In this document: piece by piece, positions 4,888 to 7,574 of the stretch | How the letters are laid out: each line of letters begins with the position of its first letter | Numbering within the stretch: position 1 is the stretch's first letter | NCBI GenBank assembly: GCA_019508105.1 | Contig: JAEKMB010000298.1 | Coordinates: 1-7,574, forward strand | Origin: Alphaproteobacteria bacterium | Lineage (GTDB): Bacteria > Pseudomonadota > Alphaproteobacteria > Micropepsales > Micropepsaceae | DNA: 7,574 nucleotides | Direction of reading: 5' to 3' | Program-made: the position numbers and the translations under genes | The notes under the pieces: model-generated | Databases searched by the model: none | Told to the model about the DNA's origin: nothing | Seen by the model: the letters and a program-made list of their open reading frames with translations, nothing else

Positions 4888-4916
4888 AGGGGCGGGCCCT
4901 TAAAAGCCCGCCCCTT
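4888..4916 (+). terminator. Terminator-like hairpin after flagellin 2
   Basis: AGGGGCGGGC (4888-4897) pairs perfectly with GCCCGCCCCT (4906-4915) around an 8-base loop, starting nine bases after the stop. Only two T residues follow, so the U-tract is poor compared with flagellin 1. Termination may be completed by the next hairpin (5001-5050). Confidence 0.65.
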
Positions 4917-5000
4917 CGCCAACCGTAGCGGGACGACCGTAAGAACGGCGTCTGCCCCGGGGCGTAGGGATCAGTCCTTCTGGTGGGAAGTACAAAGTAA

Positions 5001-5050
5001 AAGCATAAGCGAAGAGCGAAGGGCCGGGGGGCACTTCGCTCTTCGTGCTT
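5001..5050 (-). terminator. Convergent/bidirectional terminator hairpin
   Basis: GAAGAGCGAAG (5011-5021) pairs perfectly with CTTCGCTCTTC (5034-5044), extended by C5010-G5045 and by AAGCA/TGCTT (5001-5005 with 5046-5050). It begins right at the stop codon of the minus-strand gene. The flanking AAAAGC and GCTTTT tracts give U-rich tails on both strands, so it probably separates the convergent flagellin 2 and minus-strand transcripts. Confidence 0.7.
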
Positions 5051-5860
5051 TTAAGCGGTCCCCAGCGCTGCCGCGATGGCCTTGTCCAGAAAGGCTTCGC
5101 CGCCAAGCCGCGCCGAAATCGCCAGGACTTGTGGCGCGGCTTGGCGCATCACGATCCGGCATGTCACCGGCCCGTCGCTGATCCCCACTGCCGAGACGGC
5201 GCGTGCGGCGGTGTCCTTGGCAGAGCTTCCCGGATCGCCCGCCACCTGACAGGCGCCGCTCTCTATCCAGCAGTCCAAGGTGGCGACCGGCCCTTCGGGC
5301 ACATCTTCGACCATCACCCGCTGGCTGGGCGAACGGTCGCGGGTGAGATGGAACGCCGCGGCGGAATCGTCCACCTCTGCCATCAACTGGCGGCCATGAC
5401 TCCCGAGATTTTCCACCGGCATGATCGCCAGGCTGCGGCCGCGTGCGATCAATACCCGCTGCAATTCCTGGGGCGTGGAGATTTCCGCATGCCAGGGCGC
5501 GGAGATGCCGGCGGACTGGAAGGCGCGGCGGATCGCCAGCCGGTCGCTGGCCAGCTCGGCGACATGCAGCGGCAGCCCGGGCAGGCGCAAGCGGCCCGTC
5601 ACCATGGCGGCGGCCAGGACATAGTCGGTCAGGCAAAGCACGCCATCGATCTTGCGGATCTTGCGGCTGTAGCGCTCGGCTGCAGCGGCAGTCTCCACCG
5701 CGCCATGCGCATCGGCGATCAGACAGGAATCGGCGAAGGCGAAGGCCGGTGCCTGAGGATCGGAATCGGAGACCGCGACAAGGTGACCCAGCGCGCGGGC
5801 GCGGGCAGCGGCCGCCGCCGCGACACCGCCGCCCGAGACAATCAGCAGCGTCCTGGTCAT
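5051..5860 (-). CDS. Shortened ATP-grasp-like protein
   Basis: This 269-residue protein has an N-terminal Rossmann-like part (LLIVSGGGVAAAAAARARALGHLVAVSDSDP) and the pre-ATP-grasp pattern DGVLCLTDY (72-80) and SDRLAIRRAFQSAGISAP (105-122). It then has a recognisable but altered ATP-grasp core: IMPVENLGSHG (146-156), VMVEDVPEG (182-190) and LAISARLGGE (246-255). Family members are usually longer and join carboxylates to amines using ATP. Here the Lys expected before the P-V block is Met147, and the Glu expected in the E-x-x-x-R metal-binding motif is Ala247, so ATP use is doubtful. AGGA on the minus strand (5872-5875) serves the start. It is divergent from the SpsF-PseG gene, so a role in surface-sugar or flagellin modification is possible but unproven. 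Confidence 0.72.
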   Translation of the reverse strand: MTRTLLIVSGGGVAAAAAARARALGHLVAVSDSDPQAPAFAFADSCLIADAHGAVETAAAAERYSRKIRKIDGVLCLTDYVLAAAMVTGRLRLPGLPLHVAELASDRLAIRRAFQSAGISAPWHAEISTPQELQRVLIARGRSLAIMPVENLGSHGRQLMAEVDDSAAAFHLTRDRSPSQRVMVEDVPEGPVATLDCWIESGACQVAGDPGSSAKDTAARAVSAVGISDGPVTCRIVMRQAAPQVLAISARLGGEAFLDKAIAAALGTA

Positions 5861-5938
5861 GACGGATCGGTTCCTGAGGGCATATCGGGTTCCACTCCGT
5901 TAACCGCTTCTTAGTCATGCCAACTTTAGATTTCGTTA

Positions 5939-7240
5939 ATGCGCCCGACCTATGCCCGCGAGAATATTCGTGTTGTCGCCGTCATACAGGCGCGCATGGG
6001 CTCGCGCCGCCTGCCGGGCAATGTGCTGAAACCCATCGCTGGAAGGCCCCTCCTGTGGCACATCGTCTATCGCCTGAAGGCCTGCCGCTTGCTGGAAGAC
6101 ATCGCGGTGGCCACCAGCGCGAATGACGCGGACGAAGCCATTGTGGAATGGTGCAACGCCGAGGGCATCACCGTGGTGCGTGGTCCCGAGGATGACGTGC
6201 TGGCGCGCTATGCCCAGGCCGCCGAAAAGCTGGATGCCGACATTATTGTGCGGGTGTCCTCGGACTCCCCCTTCATCGATGCGGGTTTCGTGGATCACCT
6301 GGTTGCCACGCTGATCGAGCAGGATGGCGATTATGTCATGCTGGAAGACGGCGAAGCTTCCGCCCATGAAGGCGCGGATCCTTTCAGCCGCCGCGCCCTG
6401 GACCGGCTGATGATGGATGCCGCCCATGACAGTTGCGCGCGCGAGCATGTCACCGGCTATTTCAGGCTTCACCCGGAATTCGTGAAAATCGTGCGCGCCC
6501 CGGCCTATCCGTCCCTGGCCAGAAAGGGCCGGCGGCTTACTATCGACACGCCCGATGACCTGGCCTTCATCGAAGCGCTGCATGCCAGGCTGGACGCGCG
6601 CGCGGGCGAGGCCTCGCTGGCCGATCTCCTGCTGCTGCTGGAACGCGAGCCGGACCTGAAGGCCGCGCCCCCGCGCAGCGATTACAATTCCGTAGCCGGG
6701 CGCATGTCCGGCGGCCTGGCGCTGATCCGCTGCGACGGCGGCGGCAAATTCGGCTATGGCCATGTCAAGCGCATGGTGGCGCTGGCACGTGCCTTGCGCG
6801 ACCGCGAAGGCATCGGCGTCCTGTTTGCCCTGAACGGCAGCGAAGATGCCGCCGCGCCCATCCGCCGGGCCGGTTTTGAGGTGGCGATGCTGCGCGGGCC
6901 CAGCGACCTGGAAACCCTGGCGGATGCCAACACGCCCGACATCCTGCTGCTGGACGGCCGCGAAGGCCCGTCGCGCGCCGAACTGGAGCGTCTCAAGCGC
7001 GGCGTGGCGGTGACGGCAGTGATCGATGACGGCCATGAGCGCCGGCTGGCTGCCGATTACGCCTATTATCCGCCGGTGCCTGCGGCGCGCGCGCTGGAAT
7101 GGTCCGGCTCGGCCACTCTGCCGCGCCTGGGCTGGGAATGGACCTTGCTGGGCCTCAATCCCCATGCCACGCCATGGCCAAGGCGCTGGCGGTGCTGGAT
7201 AGCGCTTTGCGCATCCGCTTTGTCATCGGCACCGGCATGA
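5939..7240 (+). CDS. SpsF-type cytidylyltransferase fused to PseG-type domain, frameshifted
   Basis: Residues about 11-225 are an SpsF/NeuA-like nucleotidyltransferase: the signature IQARMGSRRLPGNVLKPIAG (16-35), RVSSDSPFID, AREHVTGYFRLHPEFVKI and RRLTIDTPDDLAFIEAL. Residues about 260-400 are a PseG/SpsG-like domain with GYGHVKRMVALARAL, where His275 aligns with the catalytic histidine of PseG (UDP-2,4-diacetamido-trideoxy-altrose hydrolase). Together they suggest making and CMP-activating a nonulosonic-type sugar for flagellin or surface glycosylation. From about 7172 the frame is wrong: the last 22 residues (arginine/tryptophan/alanine-rich) are off-frame and the natural continuation is in another frame (7174-7574). 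The segment that normally carries the GGSDP loop is also missing or very short after WEWTLLG. The start at 5939 has no good ribosome-binding site. A sequencing error or a true lesion are both possible. Confidence 0.8.
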   Translation: MRPTYARENIRVVAVIQARMGSRRLPGNVLKPIAGRPLLWHIVYRLKACRLLEDIAVATSANDADEAIVEWCNAEGITVVRGPEDDVLARYAQAAEKLDADIIVRVSSDSPFIDAGFVDHLVATLIEQDGDYVMLEDGEASAHEGADPFSRRALDRLMMDAAHDSCAREHVTGYFRLHPEFVKIVRAPAYPSLARKGRRLTIDTPDDLAFIEALHARLDARAGEASLADLLLLLEREPDLKAAPPRSDYNSVAGRMSGGLALIRCDGGGKFGYGHVKRMVALARALRDREGIGVLFALNGSEDAAAPIRRAGFEVAMLRGPSDLETLADANTPDILLLDGREGPSRAELERLKRGVAVTAVIDDGHERRLAADYAYYPPVPAARALEWSGSATLPRLGWEWTLLGLNPHATPWPRRWRCWIALCASALSSAPA

Positions 7241-7574
7241 AGAATGCCGGAACGGTGGCGCGGGGCCTGGTGGCACTCAAGAAGAATTACGAGACGGTGG
7301 AAGGCGCCGATGATCTTTCCATCGAATATGCCAGCGCCGACGTGGCGCTGTGCGCCTTCGGCGTCACCGCTTACGAGTTGGCGGCCTGCGGCATTCCCGC
7401 CATCTATCTGGGCCTGACCGAGGACCATGTTGCCTCGGCATCCGCCTTTGCCGATGCCGGCATGGGCATCAGCCTGGGCCTGGCGGACAAGGCGCCGGAA
7501 GCGGAAATCGCCCGCACCGTGCAATGGCTGCTGAACAAGCCGGCGGCGCGGCGCGAGATGCGAAGCGCCGGTCT
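7174..7574 (+). CDS. C-terminal part of the PseG-type domain, out of frame and incomplete
   Basis: The frame from ATG 7174 to the window end encodes at least 133 residues that complete the preceding gene: MAKALAVLD, FVIGTGMKNAG, then LCAFGVTAYELAACGIPAI and LGLTEDHVASASAFADAGMG. The last two are the nucleotide-sugar-binding region of the PseG/MurG-like C-terminal lobe. After ACG (7169-7171) only two bases precede ATG, so one missing base (or two extra) accounts for the frame change. Restoring one base would read ...HATPMAKALAVLD, which fits the family. It is probably not a separate gene: there is no ribosome-binding site before 7174. The 3' end lies beyond the window. Confidence 0.75.
   Translation, partial: MAKALAVLDSALRIRFVIGTGMKNAGTVARGLVALKKNYETVEGADDLSIEYASADVALCAFGVTAYELAACGIPAIYLGLTEDHVASASAFADAGMGISLGLADKAPEAEIARTVQWLLNKPAARREMRSAG

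Noticed and set aside
5906..5921. Minus-strand TGGCATG (5915-5921) as a sigma-54 promoter for the ATP-grasp-like gene
   Set aside because: The -24 half is good, but the -12 position reads AGAA rather than TTGC, so it is not supported.
5936..7165. 409-residue minus-strand open frame opposite the SpsF-PseG gene
   Set aside because: The composition is histidine/glutamine/glycine-rich, typical of antisense GC-rich DNA, while the plus strand has clear family motifs.
7163..7180. Programmed ribosomal frameshift at the PseG break
   Set aside because: There is no slippery heptamer or downstream pseudoknot-like structure by eye, and part of the domain also appears deleted. A lesion or sequence error is simpler.

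Overview
The window looks like a GC-rich alphaproteobacterial chromosome segment. The main evidence is an flbT-flaF pair, which is largely confined to Alphaproteobacteria, next to two short flagellins of 275 residues with a Caulobacter FljK-type C-terminus and sigma-54-type promoters. The genus cannot be told from the sequence alone. Order is a Caulobacter/Rhizomicrobium-like guess.

Layout. (1) Bases 2-1689: the tail of an alpha-E (DUF403) gene, a transglutaminase-like cysteine peptidase overlapping it by one base, then a 125-bp nested palindrome that looks like a small non-autonomous insertion, then a 119-residue protein of unknown function. (2) Bases 1811-2543: flbT and flaF, overlapping by 11 bp, closed by a near-ideal intrinsic terminator. 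(3) Bases 2597-4916: two tandem flagellin genes, about 84% identical by hand count. Each has its own control region with the same parts in the same order: paired GGCA-N5-TGCC sites 19 bp apart, an IHF-like site, a -24/-12 sigma-54 promoter, a leader hairpin with an AGAA loop starting at predicted +16/+17, an identical AGAATGGAGA ribosome-binding stretch, and an intrinsic terminator after the gene. (4) Bases 5001-7574: a minus-strand shortened ATP-grasp-like protein, then a divergent plus-strand fusion of an SpsF-type cytidylyltransferase with a PseG-type nucleotide-sugar hydrolase. The fusion breaks frame near 7172 and runs off the window.

How it fits together. FlbT and FlaF are known in Caulobacter as post-transcriptional regulators or partners of flagellin, and FlbT acts on the flagellin mRNA 5' leader. 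Their location directly upstream of two flagellin genes with near-superimposable leader hairpins suggests that the hairpins are the targets. The SpsF/PseG-type genes point to synthesis of a CMP-activated nonulosonic or related sugar, probably for flagellin or surface glycosylation. The alpha-E/transglutaminase genes belong to an unrelated, widespread alphaproteobacterial peptide-modification-type operon.

The most interesting items are the shared flagellin leader and enhancer architecture, the palindromic element that seems to have split an operon, and the broken SpsF-PseG fusion.
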